From Solenopsis invicta (taxonomy: Eukaryota; Arthropoda; Insecta; Hymenoptera; Formicidae): DNA of 64,000 bases. The DNA is taken from NCBI RefSeq assembly GCF_016802725.1, contig NC_052672.1, positions 5,081,249 to 5,145,248 of the forward strand, given 5' to 3'. The translations under genes and the position numbers were made by a program. The notes under the pieces are model-generated. The model did no database searches. It saw nothing but the letters and a program-made list of their open reading frames with translations, and was not told the DNA's origin. Position 1 is the stretch's first letter; the number at the start of each line of letters is the position of its first letter. Positions 11,280-24,000 of the stretch are shown in pieces.

Positions 11280-11560
11280 TTGTCACCGAAATTCAATGTC
11301 GATAAAAAATGCAGGTTAACATTCAAAGTTGCGTAGTTTGGTAAAACAAAAAAATTGTACGAAAATTTTAAAAAAGCTTTTTGTCAGTAAAACTATGTAC
11401 TTTCAAAAAAGTCTTAAATTTTTTGAGAAAAAATTTTTTACCAAGCTGCAAAGTGTGGAATGCGCAAATTTTTAAGAAACAAAATAACTTGATTTTTTTA
11501 AGACATAAAACTACAAAGATAAAAGATTTTCAAAAACGTCTCAAGTACGTTAAAAAAAAT
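11280..11560. repeat. Diverged relic of the 24-25.6 kb foldback family
   Basis: The run ATGCAGGTTAACATTCAAAG followed by TTGCGTAG and a lysine-codon-like A-rich stretch parallels 25,250-25,500 in the right arm of the foldback element, at reduced identity. The ends are not visible. Confidence 0.5.
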
Positions 11561-11599
11561 ATACAAATGCGCTTTGATTTTTATTTTAAATTTACTATA

Positions 11600-12789
11600 T
11601 ATTTGTTTTTATAATTTTATAATTTTATACAATTTTTTATATAAACAATGCAATTAACGATTTAATATTTTTTAAATTTAATTTTAGTCTTTTTTCCTTT
11701 CTGAAAAAAAGCATGTAATGAATATATCGAATGTATCGAAATTATTTTTGTTGCTTTTCCGTGATGCTGATTGGTTCTTTCGCTGCGCTAATTTCGTAAG
11801 CCGCTGTTGCAAAGATCGTGTATTTTGACTTTATGTACTGAAGAGTTAATAGTGTAATATTAAATTTGTGTAAAATTATGTAACATCATAAGTTTTGTAG
11901 CGCACGCATAGAGCACGCTTGTCTCGTCTGGTATTATAAAAAAATAATGTGAACGAATAACGACATTACTTGTAGATATATATTCCCCGGGAAAAAACTT
12001 TTTATACATGATTATATATAATTATCATATAATATTTACATATAATTTTATATCATTATATATAAAATATGTGTAATTATACATATTTTATATATTATTG
12101 AATATAAATTGTATTTAAAATTTGTTTATATATATTAAAATATATATAATTTATTTTAAATATAATTATATATAAATATGTATAAAAATTTTTTTCTGGA
12201 TTGTTAGCTGTGGATTACAATGAAGTAAAATTATTATGTATGTAGCTTATATAAAATTTTTATAACAGTTTGCTTTTGTTTTGATTTTTCAGGTTTGGAT
12301 AAGTTTTCTAATTCTGACGCTAACAGACCAAAACTTTTATCAGGTGCCAAATTTTTAAGAGTCCATCAGTTTGATGTTGAGAATTTTTTCGATTAATCAT
12401 ACGGTGTTGAAAAAAATCGCTTAAAATTACAAGGAAATGTTTCAAATAGGTATTATTTTTATGTTTTACGGTTAGTCTTTTTATTTTCTGGTAATGTTTG
12501 TAATGCTAAAGAATAAAGTAAGGTATAAATTAAACATTATATAAATGACACATTTTATATATAATTATTTGTTTATTTTTTCTTTCAATATAATTAAAAG
12601 ACAATTACAAACAATCTTAGATAGAATTATAAGGAAATTAAAAGAAAGAACATTATTAGATAAAAATATTTTATTATTGCTACATAAAAAGTATTTTATA
12701 ATTAGAATTTTAACATAATGTACGTACATAAAATGCAATAACATACATTAAATAGCATAACGCATTAAAACATATTTTTCATTACAAAA
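11600..12789. other. No gene seen; AT-rich, partly palindromic
   Basis: Contains a very AT-rich ATATAA-type stretch at about 12,000-12,190. A short open segment at 12,290-12,400 lies behind a TTTTTCAG that could act as a splice acceptor, but nothing recognisable is encoded. Confidence 0.4.
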
Positions 12790-15190
12790 ACTTTGTGAAT
12801 ACTTGTTGGAAGAGGATCAATAAGATCTTCGATATTTATATTTGTTTTTTCTCTTGTTTTTTCTACTTCATAACCTTGAATATGTTCATTAAATCCAATA
12901 GTAACTAAAATCTCACAATGAAGTATCACTATATTTTTACATAATATTATAGCAGTAATTGAAGCAAATATTGGGCCAGATTCATTTTCGTCATTTATAA
13001 CAATTAAATTTTCACGAAAATAAGTTCCTTTATAATTAATCCAATTTGGAATTATTAAATTAGAATCATTTTTAATATCATCAGGTAAAGAAGCTACAAT
13101 TGCTGTTATATCAGATTTATTATACCTTTTGCAGGCCCAATTTCTAAAGTTTAATAAATAGAAGAGGAACTTTCAAATCTATAACACATATGTAATTGAT
13201 GCTTTACAGCAACTGAAAAAACTATGTTTTTCTTACAAGAATTAACAGAAGTCGACTTTTTAAAAACTTGTGTTTTGCCTCAAATTTATAACATGAAAAT
13301 TGACTTATAGGTCCTGAGTGTTTCATAAAATCAGGATAATGAATAAGTAAGTGATACTTTGGTTTCAAATTATCATTCGTTATTTGTAAATATAACTTAT
13401 GGTGTTCATTAATAAGTACACGTAAAATACTAGAATGATTTTGTGATTACTTTGTGCCGAAACAATATAAAGAATTTCTCGTAAAAGTCTGTATAATAAC
13501 CAAAATGAATCATTAACAGGAATCAAATCACCAACTAAAAGGCTAAAATATTTTACAAAACAAAATGTTTGAGTAGCTGTCATTTTCAAAGTTAATTTAT
13601 CTACGTACTTTTGTATAATAAAAGGAGGTTCAGATGATTTATCGATGGGTCCATAATCAAATACAAACATACGACTGTTTAATTGATCAAGAGTAAAGTA
13701 GTCACATTCTATGCAATGTTTGATTATATAACACACATCATAATGACAAATTCCTTTAGCAAGGTCATGCATCGCATCTAGAGCAGAATTTAAAGTTACA
13801 TGAAAGTTTTTTAAATTGTTAAAAATGCTTCTTTCTTTTATTCCTGTTAATGCTTCATTATTTTTGATTATATCTTGTTTGTAATTTTCTGGATTACGCC
13901 AGTATGATATATCATCTTTGCATTGCACCTGCATGTTTTGTTTCACATTTTTACAAATTCTACAATAATGATGAGCATTAAAACTTTCTACAATACCAAA
14001 AACTGAATTAATTCCCAAATTGTCACCAGTACAAAATTCAGTTGAAAATATACTGTTTTTATTTTTCCATCGTTAGTTGTCACTGAAATCCCTTTATTCG
14101 CTAAAAAATTAAGTTCATCAATTAGAGGAGCAAAACTTTTCTTATTACCATTTATTTTTCTAATTATATTTTCAAAAATTAATGTAAGAAAAATATTGTC
14201 TAAGGTAAACTGACATTTAGGTGGAAGGCAAAGTAATGTTACAATTACACCGAGTTTACTTGATTTTGGACCAATTGGATTATTTGGTTCGAATTCATCA
14301 AAATATAACATTAAAAGTAGAACAATATCATCTGGTTTATAGAATGATAGTTTCTGTTTCCATGTATCGGTTTGTATATAATTATATATTTTATTAGAAC
14401 AATTTATTAAAGAATCCGTATACAAAAGTATAGTCTCTAAAGCATAAGGAATTTTGAAAAAAAGCTCTAACATTTGTCTTAATGAAATAAATTATCCCAT
14501 TTCACTAGCATACTTTTCAGTAGCGCATTGAATTATATATGGCTGTGGAGCTACATAATTTTTATTTTTTGTAAAATATTTCAGTCTACGATATTCTGTT
14601 GACATTAATTCAAACGAATGTTTATAATCTTTACAAATTGATAGAATCTTATCTATTATAATTTCATTATCATTTGTAGTTTGAATGGAATTAAGACAAT
14701 CTTCGATTGTGTTAAGGCAGTCATTAAAAAAAAGTTTTTGAATATCTTGATAAAGATTTTGAACATGATTTTTGGGAAGACCATAATTAGACAGAAGTTT
14801 CGCAAAATAAGAAACAACTTTATCAATAGTACGATTTTGTGGGTTAGATTTATGATTCAATAAACAATTAAATTCTGATGAATCAAGGTTACAAGTTTCT
14901 ACGAAATTATCATTCTCAAAATCAAGATTAAGATCGTCTATATAATTAATATTTTCTTCAATAAGGTTATTATCTTTATTTATAGACTTTTGCGAGTTTG
15001 GAATATTATGATATAAAATTAAATGTCTTTATAACGATTCAAAAGTATCGAATTTTCTTTTGGGACAATTATTTTCAACACATTCATATATTCTTACTTC
15101 TTTATGTTTACATTCATAATGTATATGAAAATTTTCTCTCTATTTCCCATAAAAATGCTTCTCGTCTTTCACATAATGATGGTCGCTAAT
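12790..15190 (-). pseudogene. Transposon-type gene with C2H2 finger, decayed
   Basis: The minus strand carries, in order: a C2H2-like finger (YECVENNCPKRKF, then a stop at 15,031..15,029, then RHLILYH); a segment ending CATEKYASEMG with a TAA at 14,494..14,492; FFKIPYALE through LSFYKPDDIVLLLMLYFDEFE; then, after a frameshift near 14,040, GDNLGINSVFGIVESFNAHHYCRIC, CxxC-type residues and ALDAMHDLAKGICHYDV. It continues with MTATQTFCFVKYFSLLVGDL and, after another frameshift near 13,420, NDNLKPKYHLLIHYPDF. I recognise this order from multi-copy, transposon-associated genes in ants and other invertebrates, but cannot name the superfamily. With two stops and two frameshifts it is dead. It lies directly downstream of the SAM-domain pseudogene, on the same strand. 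Confidence 0.65.
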
Positions 15191-15524
15191 TACAACCTTT
15201 TCCTTTTCCAACAACTGCGGTATATATCGGAAAGAGGGAAGGTAGTCGCAGCAAAAGCTGCATTGTTTTTTTTTTTTCTACAAATAAAGCAATAATTTTA
15301 GAAATTAATTAGATTGAAAATTTATTAAATATTGTAAAAAAAATATGAAAAATATTTGTATTAGATTATTATTCAATTACAAAGGATATTTTTTACAATT
15401 GCTACAATTGTGTGTACGACGTGAATGTATAGTAATAAAAAAATAAGGTATATAAGTACAAAAATAGAAATAGTAAAGCATTAAGTTTATTATAATAAAT
15501 TTTAGCGCACGCATATTTGTCATA

Positions 15525-18207
15525 CCTGGATTTGAAGCTGCTTTGAATTTAGGTTCTATTTTAGTTAATTTTTTTTCTATAAAACATGATAATTTAGCCC
15601 ATTCCGCATACACTTTCATATGTGCATCAGGATATAATTCCTCAAAATCCTTTTCCAACTAAAATAAAAAGAATTAGGTTGACATGATTAATCAAATAAA
15701 ATTATTGCTTAAAAAAACAATAAATAATTCGTGAGAATAAATATTAAATAATACTTAAAACTTGTACAAAATTTTAACACAAAAAAATTATAATATGAAA
15801 TAAGTATCAATTAATGAAAAAACCAAAAGATAATTATTTTTATACTCTTACTAAAGTATATCTCTGAGTTGCTTCTAAAGCAGAATAAAGTCTGATGTAG
15901 TTTTAGATACTTTGATTATTGGATCGTAAAGATTTCAGTCTTATTTTTGATGTTTTCTCCCATAATTGAGTTACTTTAATCCACGGTGTATCATTGTTTT
16001 GCAACCACAAAGTATATTGCTCGTAATCCGTGTCATCTACAAATAAAAGCAAATATGAATTGTTTAAAATGTTTTTAAATTGTGTTTAAAGTTTAAATAT
16101 TACTTAAGAAACATGCCTTCAAAACAATTGTCTGTTTCTTCTTTTTCTTGCTTCTTTTTTATTTGCACAGTAATAGCTCCAGATTTGATTAAGTTTCTTC
16201 GTATAGTTTGAAATTTGATCAAAATTTTACCTCTTCCAACACTTTTACCTTTTGTATTTTTTTCTCTAAGTATCCAAGTATCCTATAGCAAAATAAAAAT
16301 AATTTTATTTAAATATTTAAATATAAACATTTAAATATAATTCACACATAAAAAAATACATAAATTATTTCTTTAAACGATAGAATTTTGTATTATTGTA
16401 CATTTAAAATGACTAATGTTTTCTTCTTTAGGAAATAAATTAATTATTTTTTCAGCAATAAACTCTGCACGTTCAGAAGTAACTCTATAATAATATATAA
16501 GAAGGCGTATTTTTTATGCATTTTTAAAAATGTATATAAATAATCTTATAATAACAGTAAGAAAATATTATAATAACCGAGCATTTAAATTATCCTTTAG
16601 TTCATGATGCACAATAATATCAGCCAAAATGTTTCGATGCTTTTCATCTAATTCCCCTTGGAATTGATATGCAGATAAAACGGAGTGACCTTTCACTGAA
16701 TTTTTTAAAATACATTCTAAATTCTAAAATTAATTAATTATATTTAATTTTATTTTACATTACAATAATTTTTATAAATAATTAATATAAAAACTTTTAG
16801 AATATGTACATACATAATTATTATCAGTTGAACAATCAGTTCTTTTTGTTTCTTCTTTAAATGTTGAAATTTTGTCTTCTAATTTATTGGCTTGTAATTC
16901 GTCTGAATTTGTATGTTCTTGGCTATTAAAAAAACTGAGTCTTTGTTTTTTTTTGAGTGTTTCTCCAATTTCATTAAATGTTAGCCCTTTATCTACAAAA
17001 AAATTTGAATTAATAATTTAAATACATATCTACATCTACGCATATATACATATAAGATATATTTTTTAAATTGCACTTTATAAGTAATCAACATATTAGC
17101 TCTTTGAAATTATTATTAATGTATACTTACACACACGCGCGCGCGCGCGTGTGTGTGACTTGAATATGATATTATAATTATTCTATAACATTTACTTAGT
17201 TTATTTTACTAAGTTATAATATAACTTACAAGTAGAATTAATTCAGTAAATGTATTGAAATAATAATTATAATGTGATATCACAATTTGAGTTACATTAT
17301 AATAATTATTAATTAATTTTTACCTTCATTTTCCTTTTCGTCTTCCACAAGTAATATTTTTATTTCTTTGTCAGAAAAGATCCAATCGTTATCACTTGCT
17401 ACCGGAGAAGCAATTAATGCATCTGCAGTGTTACTTGGCTATTCGACTATGTTAACTATATTTTTAACTTTAGAATTATGTATGACATTGTTTGTAACAT
17501 TTTTATTTGTGTCAATTACGAGTTGCTCATCTTGTGTTTCCTTAAAATTATAAATTTATTAAAATTAAGAAAACATTTAATGTAATATTTAAAACTATTA
17601 AGAAGTAAATTTATATTTATAATTTCTCCATTTTCTTACTTTTGCTTTTTTAATCAAAAATGTTTTTAATTTTTCCCGGAAAGTAATTTGTGCACCAATT
17701 TTTGGTATTAATCTTTTAATATCTTCATTATTTAAGTATTGAAGAAGGTCTATTGTAATTTCATTCCCTGCACAGATTTTTAATAAATTGCTATTGAAGA
17801 TTAAAAATATATTAAACGTTGAAGCATAAATAAAGTAAATAGTAAATATTGTCCTCTTTGTACCATAATCATAAATGTACAAAATTTTTTGTGCTTCATA
17901 ATTTAATATTTTTAGAGCTTTTATAGTTAAGACTACAATACTTTAGATCTTAGGTTCTTTCATGGTATCCTAGACTCTGAAGCTCTGTATATACAAAATA
18001 AAGTAACAAGAAAAAAATTAAAAAAAAACGAGATTGAAGAAAATGGCAAATTCATTGTTTTGTTATAAGGAGAACGATATAATAGATAAAAATAGATTAT
18101 AACCTAGCCTATATAATCTAACTAATAACTTACTTACTTTCGAATTCTTGGATTATTTCTTCAGGAAGATACCATTGTTCTAAGAGATCTCGTAATATTT
18201 TACACAT
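15525..18207 (-). pseudogene. SAM-domain (SAMD3-like) gene, decayed
   Basis: Exons on the minus strand with good splice sites: 18207..18138, 17767..17640, 17540..17324, 16992..16814, 16723..16578, 16484..about 16,405, 16282..about 16,110, 16,034..about 15,850 and about 15,659..15,530. The first two form a SAM domain (QWYLPEEIIQEFE, then LLQYLNNEDIKRLIPKIGA), a protein-protein interaction fold. Later exons carry KGHSVLSAYQFQGELDEKHR, AEFIAEKIINLFP, WLQNNDTPW and DFEELYPDAHMKVYAEW, the layout of SAMD3-like genes. Those are multi-copy in insects and fish and often travel with transposons. In-frame stops occur at 17,441..17,439 (TAG) and 15,905..15,903 (TAA). The C-terminal exons usual for the family are missing. 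I therefore call it a pseudogene, though use of alternative splice sites cannot be excluded. Confidence 0.65.
17130..17158. repeat. Short (AC)(GC)(GT) dinucleotide tract
   Basis: The tract reads ACACACGCGCGCGCGCGTGT and continues in GTGTG. It is self-complementary and lies in an intron of the SAM-domain pseudogene. Alternating purine/pyrimidine runs of this kind can adopt Z-DNA. Confidence 0.8.
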
Positions 18208-19227
18208 ATCGCTTATAATGTTTCACAAATAACGCGAAAAATACTGCACGATGCGACGATAGTGAAAGGGGTGGGGTGCGAAAGAATAACAGCTTCTGAT
18301 TGTGAGTTGACTATCGCGTCGCCTTTGCCGCGCAATAGCATTGTCGCGTCCTATATATTTATAGCAAAACTGAGTTAAGTTTATGAACATGCTGATAAAT
18401 GCTATCCGATATAATTTTTTTGCTGAACCAACAAATCTATTTAGTTATAAATACAAATTTTATGTAGCAAATTATAGCTTTGCTGACACAACAAATCCAT
18501 TTTTTTTTTTTAAATTTTTTCGTAGGAAACGACTACCGAACTTGGTCATCGAAATCCTCTTGAAACGATTGTAATTCTCAGGCCTTGAATTCCAGAGAGG
18601 CTCTGTCACCCAGGGACGATTTAACATCTAACAAGGAAAGGTTCCGAGGTGTCCCCTTTCGATTTTGACGAACTTTTAATATGTAGTGCAGATAAGTATA
18701 TGGGACATGTATTTTTTTATACGAGCCTATATGACCGTTAAGGGGGTAAAACACATTCTTGAAAAAAATTAATTTTTTAATTTATGAGATAATATCGTTG
18801 AAACGGTAAAAGATATAAACGAAAGTTTCAAATAGAACCCCTATTATAATAAATATATATTTTGTATATAGTATATAATTTTGCAATATATTTATATCTA
18901 TAGCATTCTAATAAAACTAGGCAAATTAAAAATTTAAATTAAATAGTTTTGTTTATACGCGGTCTACATGCTTTGACATTTTAACATTTGTAATTATAAT
19001 TAACCTTACAATCATACTTATAAATGAAATAACGTAAAAAACATGAGAATATTGAATTTGATTAATTTAAGTTATATTTGAGGCTTGAATACGGACGGTA
19101 AAGATTTAGTTGCTTAAAGAGGGCCTGAATCCTAATTTTAATTCAGCCCTGGTCTCTCCCACAAAATCATCGCCAGGTAAGGTCTCGTAGTTTTTACGTG
19201 CTTGACGCATATGCGTGATATACGCAG
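18208..19227. other. No gene seen; possible old promoter at the left end
   Basis: 18,230-18,360 is less AT-rich and sits just 5' of the SAM-domain pseudogene, with a CTATATATTTATAG near 18,350. The rest is AT-rich and unassigned. The open stretch 18,383-18,574 is not convincing. Confidence 0.35.
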
Positions 19228-19309
19228 TAGGAATGAGACCTTTAACAGATTGCGACGTAGAGTCAGATCAAGAATCTATAGAGTCGCCACGCCTAAGTGC
19301 AGAACAACG
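19228..19309 (+). other. Isolated candidate exon
   Basis: An acceptor-like ACGCAG precedes it and a consensus donor (CG then GTAAGT) follows. Between them lies an open, acidic, serine-rich run starting with ATG at 19,233 (MRPLTDCDVESDQ, ending LSAEQR). No partner exon was found on the + strand before 26 kb. It may be the 5' end of a lost gene or part of an unrecognised element. Confidence 0.2.
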
Positions 19310-19339
19310 GTAAGTAAAACAACGCTTTTTTTGTCAATA

Positions 19340-19800
19340 TTTAATACTAAGAATAACTAAGAAATTTATAATGATTAAAAATGGAGAAGAGGGTAATATG
19401 GCATCAATTTTTATTTTAATGTATAACTTTGTTGTAATCAATATTTTATATGGAGGTAGCCGTAACGTCCACAGTAATATCCTCTTCTGCTGTACTAAAA
19501 ATATTTCAGTGATTATTTGACTAGTGCTTAATTATTAAATACTAACTTAACATTGACTCAATATTGGCTTGTCATTGGTTCAATTCATTACTTACTGTAA
19601 TAAACCATTGAAAATTATTTATAATTACTGATTACATTAATGTATATACGTGTAAAGTATTACTGATTACATTCATTAATGTATATATTATAAATGAAAA
19701 GTTTAATGTCAATTCCGCTAATTCTTTTAATATGTAATTAACTAATATCATCAACTAATTATGAATAACGTTCAGTATTTTGTTACCAATATGTGTTTTA
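19340..19800. repeat. Diverged direct repeat, copy 1
   Basis: Collinear with 21,640-21,990. Both share TATTTCAGTGATTATTTG, then GTGCTTAATTATTAAAT, a triple TTGG-containing stretch and GAAAATTATTTATAATTACT. Clearly diverged, non-coding. Confidence 0.6.
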
Positions 19801-19855
19801 CAAAATAGAAAGAAATTAAAAATCATGAACTTTTAAAATATGTTATAATATTGTT

Positions 19856-19856
<1 letters not shown>

Positions 19857-19901
<45 letters not shown>

Positions 19902-19910
19902 TATATTACG
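19857..19910. repeat. (TA)n microsatellite
   Basis: About 50 bp of TA, interrupted once by ACAC. Confidence 0.95.
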
Positions 19911-21639
19911 TCCACTGGTTTGGAAACAGGTCGGCGTAATTTGGTTTTTATTTTTATTATTGGCCATAGTCACTAAGTTGGTATAAGGGTGGGTACCATG
20001 CCCGCCATTACAATAACACTTATTATTAATAATGGATAAAAGAAATAGAAAGATTTCGAGAGATGATTTTGTATAGAATATTTGAATTTTTGGCTGCGTG
20101 ATAAGTGTGCGTAGGATTATAATTCAAGTGAAAGTGCTCGTATCTGTTGACAAGGGGAGGAACCGACAATGATCTCGCCGATTTTAGTAAAATTTTATGG
20201 GTGTGTACTATTCACTTACACCATTATTGTAGTAAAGCCGTTAATTGCGAAACTTAGGCATTCTCGAGAAAATGACGAATAAATATTTCCAGCATCTATT
20301 GTATGTACCGTTACAAAAGAATGATACTCAAAGTTGTCTGGTGCGCTTGGAATTCCAGAATCGATTCCCGCGGATGCGATTCTTTTAATCTTATATTTTT
20401 TAATTGTTACATATAATTTTTAAACCGTTTTTAATTATTTAATATAAAATGTTATTTTTAAAAAATGAGGGAATTTAAAAATGCTGTTTTATAGAAATAA
20501 AATATAATTTTAGCAGAATTCTTAATTTCATACTCATGGCGCGATAATGGCTTGCACATAGAAACTACGTCGTATCTTCCCCATGTCAACAAATACTTTT
20601 TTATAAAAAAGCTGAAGATTTAATATTTCAATTATAAACAATATAATAGAATTTATTTTTATTTGTTTCAAAACTTTAAATATTTCTAGCGACTTCAATT
20701 TTCAAGCTATCTCAATAATATGTGCACAATGCAACTGTGGCATGTGCACGCATATTTCTAATTAAAAATTTGTTAATTTATAATTAATTCTACAGATTGA
20801 CAAATTAATTGATTTTAAGATCTTCTAAGATTTTTAATGACACCAATTTTAACGCTATTTTGATCCTGCGAGCACAATATCCTGCGAGCAAATTAAAAGT
20901 AAAAATCCACGCTTTCGAATGCTGTAAACTGCATTTGCGTGCAATTTTTATTTCGCGTCTTGAAGTTTTGCAAAGTTTGTAACAAATTTTGAGACTTGAC
21001 GCATCCCTATTTCAATCCGCGTAACTTCGTAAACAATTTGTAAATCGTTTAATGATTCATCAATCTCAAAACTAGAGATTTTTAGCTTTAAAATGCTTTT
21101 TTAAAATTTCTTACGATCATTTTTGACAAAGTTACACTCTCTTAAATAACGCCTATTTTTCGGAATCAGAATAGGTGATCTCTTAATTTTGCTGTCGAAT
21201 GTATGATATTTAAAATAAATATATGTTAAGTTAAGTGGTTATATTTAAAATAATTAACTGGAAAAATTTCTTTAAATAAAAACAAAAATTTGAATTATCT
21301 TTTGTTTAAAAAATCTTTTAAACCTACGTATAATGTGAGTAACCAATAAAAAATAGTAAAGATGAAAGAACGCCAAGCGGATAAACGAAAAATATAAATG
21401 TAATATGCTTTACAATTTTGGCCAAGACTGTATATTATATGATTATGATGTCATAGTCTGTTTTTTCAGCTTTGTTGCTTCGTTATTTAATTTAGTCTTC
21501 ATAGCAGCTTTAATTTTAACAATTTTATCTTTGCCATTTTCGTCTATTCCGCATTCTTGCTTGACATAATTTGAAATATATCCGAATATTATTTGTACAA
21601 TACACTTCAAAATAGAACACAAAAACTTATTAATTCAAT
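19911..21639. other. No gene seen
   Basis: AT-rich, no coding pattern. Around 21,060-21,130 a short stretch (TTTTAGCTTTAAAATGC, then TTACGATCATTTTTGAC) resembles the foldback family at 24-25.6 kb and may be another relic. Confidence 0.4.
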
Positions 21640-21990
21640 TTTCTTCTAAAAATTTAATACTAAGAAACACACTAAGGAATATATAATGATTAAGTACCAA
21701 TAGTATTTCAGTGATTATTTGGCGAGTGCTTAATTATTAAATGCTGACTTATTATTGGCTCAATGTTGGTTTAGTATTTGTTCAATTTGTCGTTATTGAC
21801 AATAATAAAACGTTGAAAATTATTTATAATTACTGGTTATATAAATTAATTATACATTATAAATAAAAAGTTTAATGTTAATTCTGCCAACTGTTAACAT
21901 ATAATTAATTAATTATAACCAACTAATTATGAATAACGTTTAGTATTTTGTTACTACTACGATTGTGCGTACATTATAAATATTTTATAA
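21640..21990. repeat. Diverged direct repeat, copy 2
   Basis: Partner of 19,340-19,800, in the same orientation. Confidence 0.6.
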
Positions 21991-22105
21991 CATAAAAATA
22001 TAAAATAAATTATAATACATATTCTTTTAAAGTAAATAATCTCTTTTCCTGCCACATACAATAAATTCTGTCTAATTATTCCATGTTTTTTATATGTATA
22101 TTTGC

Positions 22106-22991
22106 TAAGGTACTTGAGCCAAATAAGGCCCAGTACTAAATAAGGTCCACTTTTAAATTTACCATTTAAAAACTCACTTTATATTTAAAATATATGCTTA
22201 AAAGATATGTCATAGAAAGTATATAAAGACTGAATAGGAAATTAATACCGCTGGCAACACATTTATTCACCGCAACGAAAGCTTGTAAAAAAGTGGATAA
22301 ATCAGTCGTTTTTATAAAAATATGTTGTAAATTTAATAAGTATACATTATTTTATACTTTATTACAACATATTATAATATTATTCAAATTTCTAACTATA
22401 GGAAAAAACAAATATGTATATCAATTTTTTGGAATAAATATACTTTTTTATAAATAATGTATTAATAAATAAGACCCACTTGTACATTAATTGTTATAGC
22501 CATTGTCATTAGTTTATTACGTATGTGGCTTGCAACAGAGAATAACGATTTTCAATGATACTAACTTTCCATAAGCAAAAATTGCACTAAAATAGCCAGA
22601 ATTTCTTATAGGTAAAATATTAATTATAGAAAAAATTAAAAATAATTGTGATGTTTTACTAGTATAATAGATCTTCAAGGATTTCGTGTTTGTGATTAAC
22701 AATCATTTTAACAGTAAGTTGGAAAATAATATTTAATTCCTTTGTTATTTTTAATTTATTTTTAATTTGGACCTTATTAAAAGCACAAAAACTTAATAAG
22801 GCCCAACGTCAGAATTTAAAAACATTTCTTTTTTGTTTACTTAAAAATGTCTTATATAGAAGATAACTTTATTTTGGCGAGTGGTTGAAATAAACATTTA
22901 ATTCTCATTTAGTTTATGTCAATATCTTTGTAAATAGAATATATAAAAAATAAAATATGTTAGATGGGCCTTATTCGGCTTGGGTATCTTA
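22106..22991. mobile_element. Non-autonomous TIR element, about 0.89 kb
   Basis: The left end begins TAAGGTACTTGAGCC and then AAATAAGGCCC. The right end, reverse-complemented, begins TAAGATACCCAAGCC and then GAATAAGGCCC: 26-bp terminal inverted repeats with about five mismatches. Variants of AATAAGGCCC recur inside (near 22,136 and 22,797). No transposase is encoded. The open stretch at 22,517-22,702 is not convincing. Confidence 0.6.
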
Positions 22992-24000
22992 TATATAACT
23001 TCATTAAAACTTCAAGAGAAAATTACGTTTTAGAAAATATTAATTTTCTGCCATATTTGAAATATTATATTATATTTCAATACTGATACGACTATTCCTT
23101 AAAAAAATTTAACACAAATTTAAGAAATGTTACAAAAATATACAAAAAAGTATTAGAATTGGAGCACTCTTCTAAGTATTTCTAAATTTTTATATTTGTT
23201 TGCGCGTCACGATACTCCGCGACTGTTACAAATTTTTCGATGAAACTACAATAAACTACACATTTTTAATTAACTTACTCTGTCGGAAAAAAATTTCTAT
23301 AAATAAGTAAAAAATTTTATTAACAATAGAAATTTGTAGAAATAATAATTTATTTTTCGTAGAAATATGTATTTATCTATTAAAATTAACAAAAGTGGTT
23401 CAATTCTAACATTTTACTAAAAAATTTTGTAAAATTTTTCTGTCAATGTTTAATAATAATAGTAGTAAACTGAGGGGATGATCCTCGTTACTGAAGATCC
23501 GCTTTAATGGTTCCATTAGAATTTAATCACAATAATTTAATTTTTGATAATGTTCTATGTATTTTAATATTGATGCAAAAATTTCATTAGAGTAATTTCA
23601 TTTTTGGCAATGCTTTATGTGAGTATTTTATTATTGTTGCAGGTATTTAACCATAGTAATTTTATTCTTGGTAGTGCTTCATCATAAAGCCTTTATGTAA
23701 GTATTTTTGTCACTAATATAATATAGTACTTTTCATTAGAGTTTAAGTATTGTTATGATTATTAATATAGTATCTAATCTGTAAGCTTAAACACTGGAGT
23801 AATTGTGATTATTATAAAATCTGTAATGGAATCACTACAAATTATATTATTAATAGTATCGCTTCTAATATTGAAATGTAGTAATTAAATTAAATACATT
23901 TAAAAAAAATTACATATATTCCAAGAAATATTTTCAGATAACTTTTTCAGATCCTTAAGAAAGAAACGATCACTAGTGGTGTTATTTTTATAATATTCTA
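22992..24000. other. No gene seen
   Basis: AT-rich. From 23,500 to 23,720 a motif of the form ATTAGAGTAATTT ... GGTAATGCTT is loosely repeated about three times, probably decayed tandem sequence. Confidence 0.4.
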
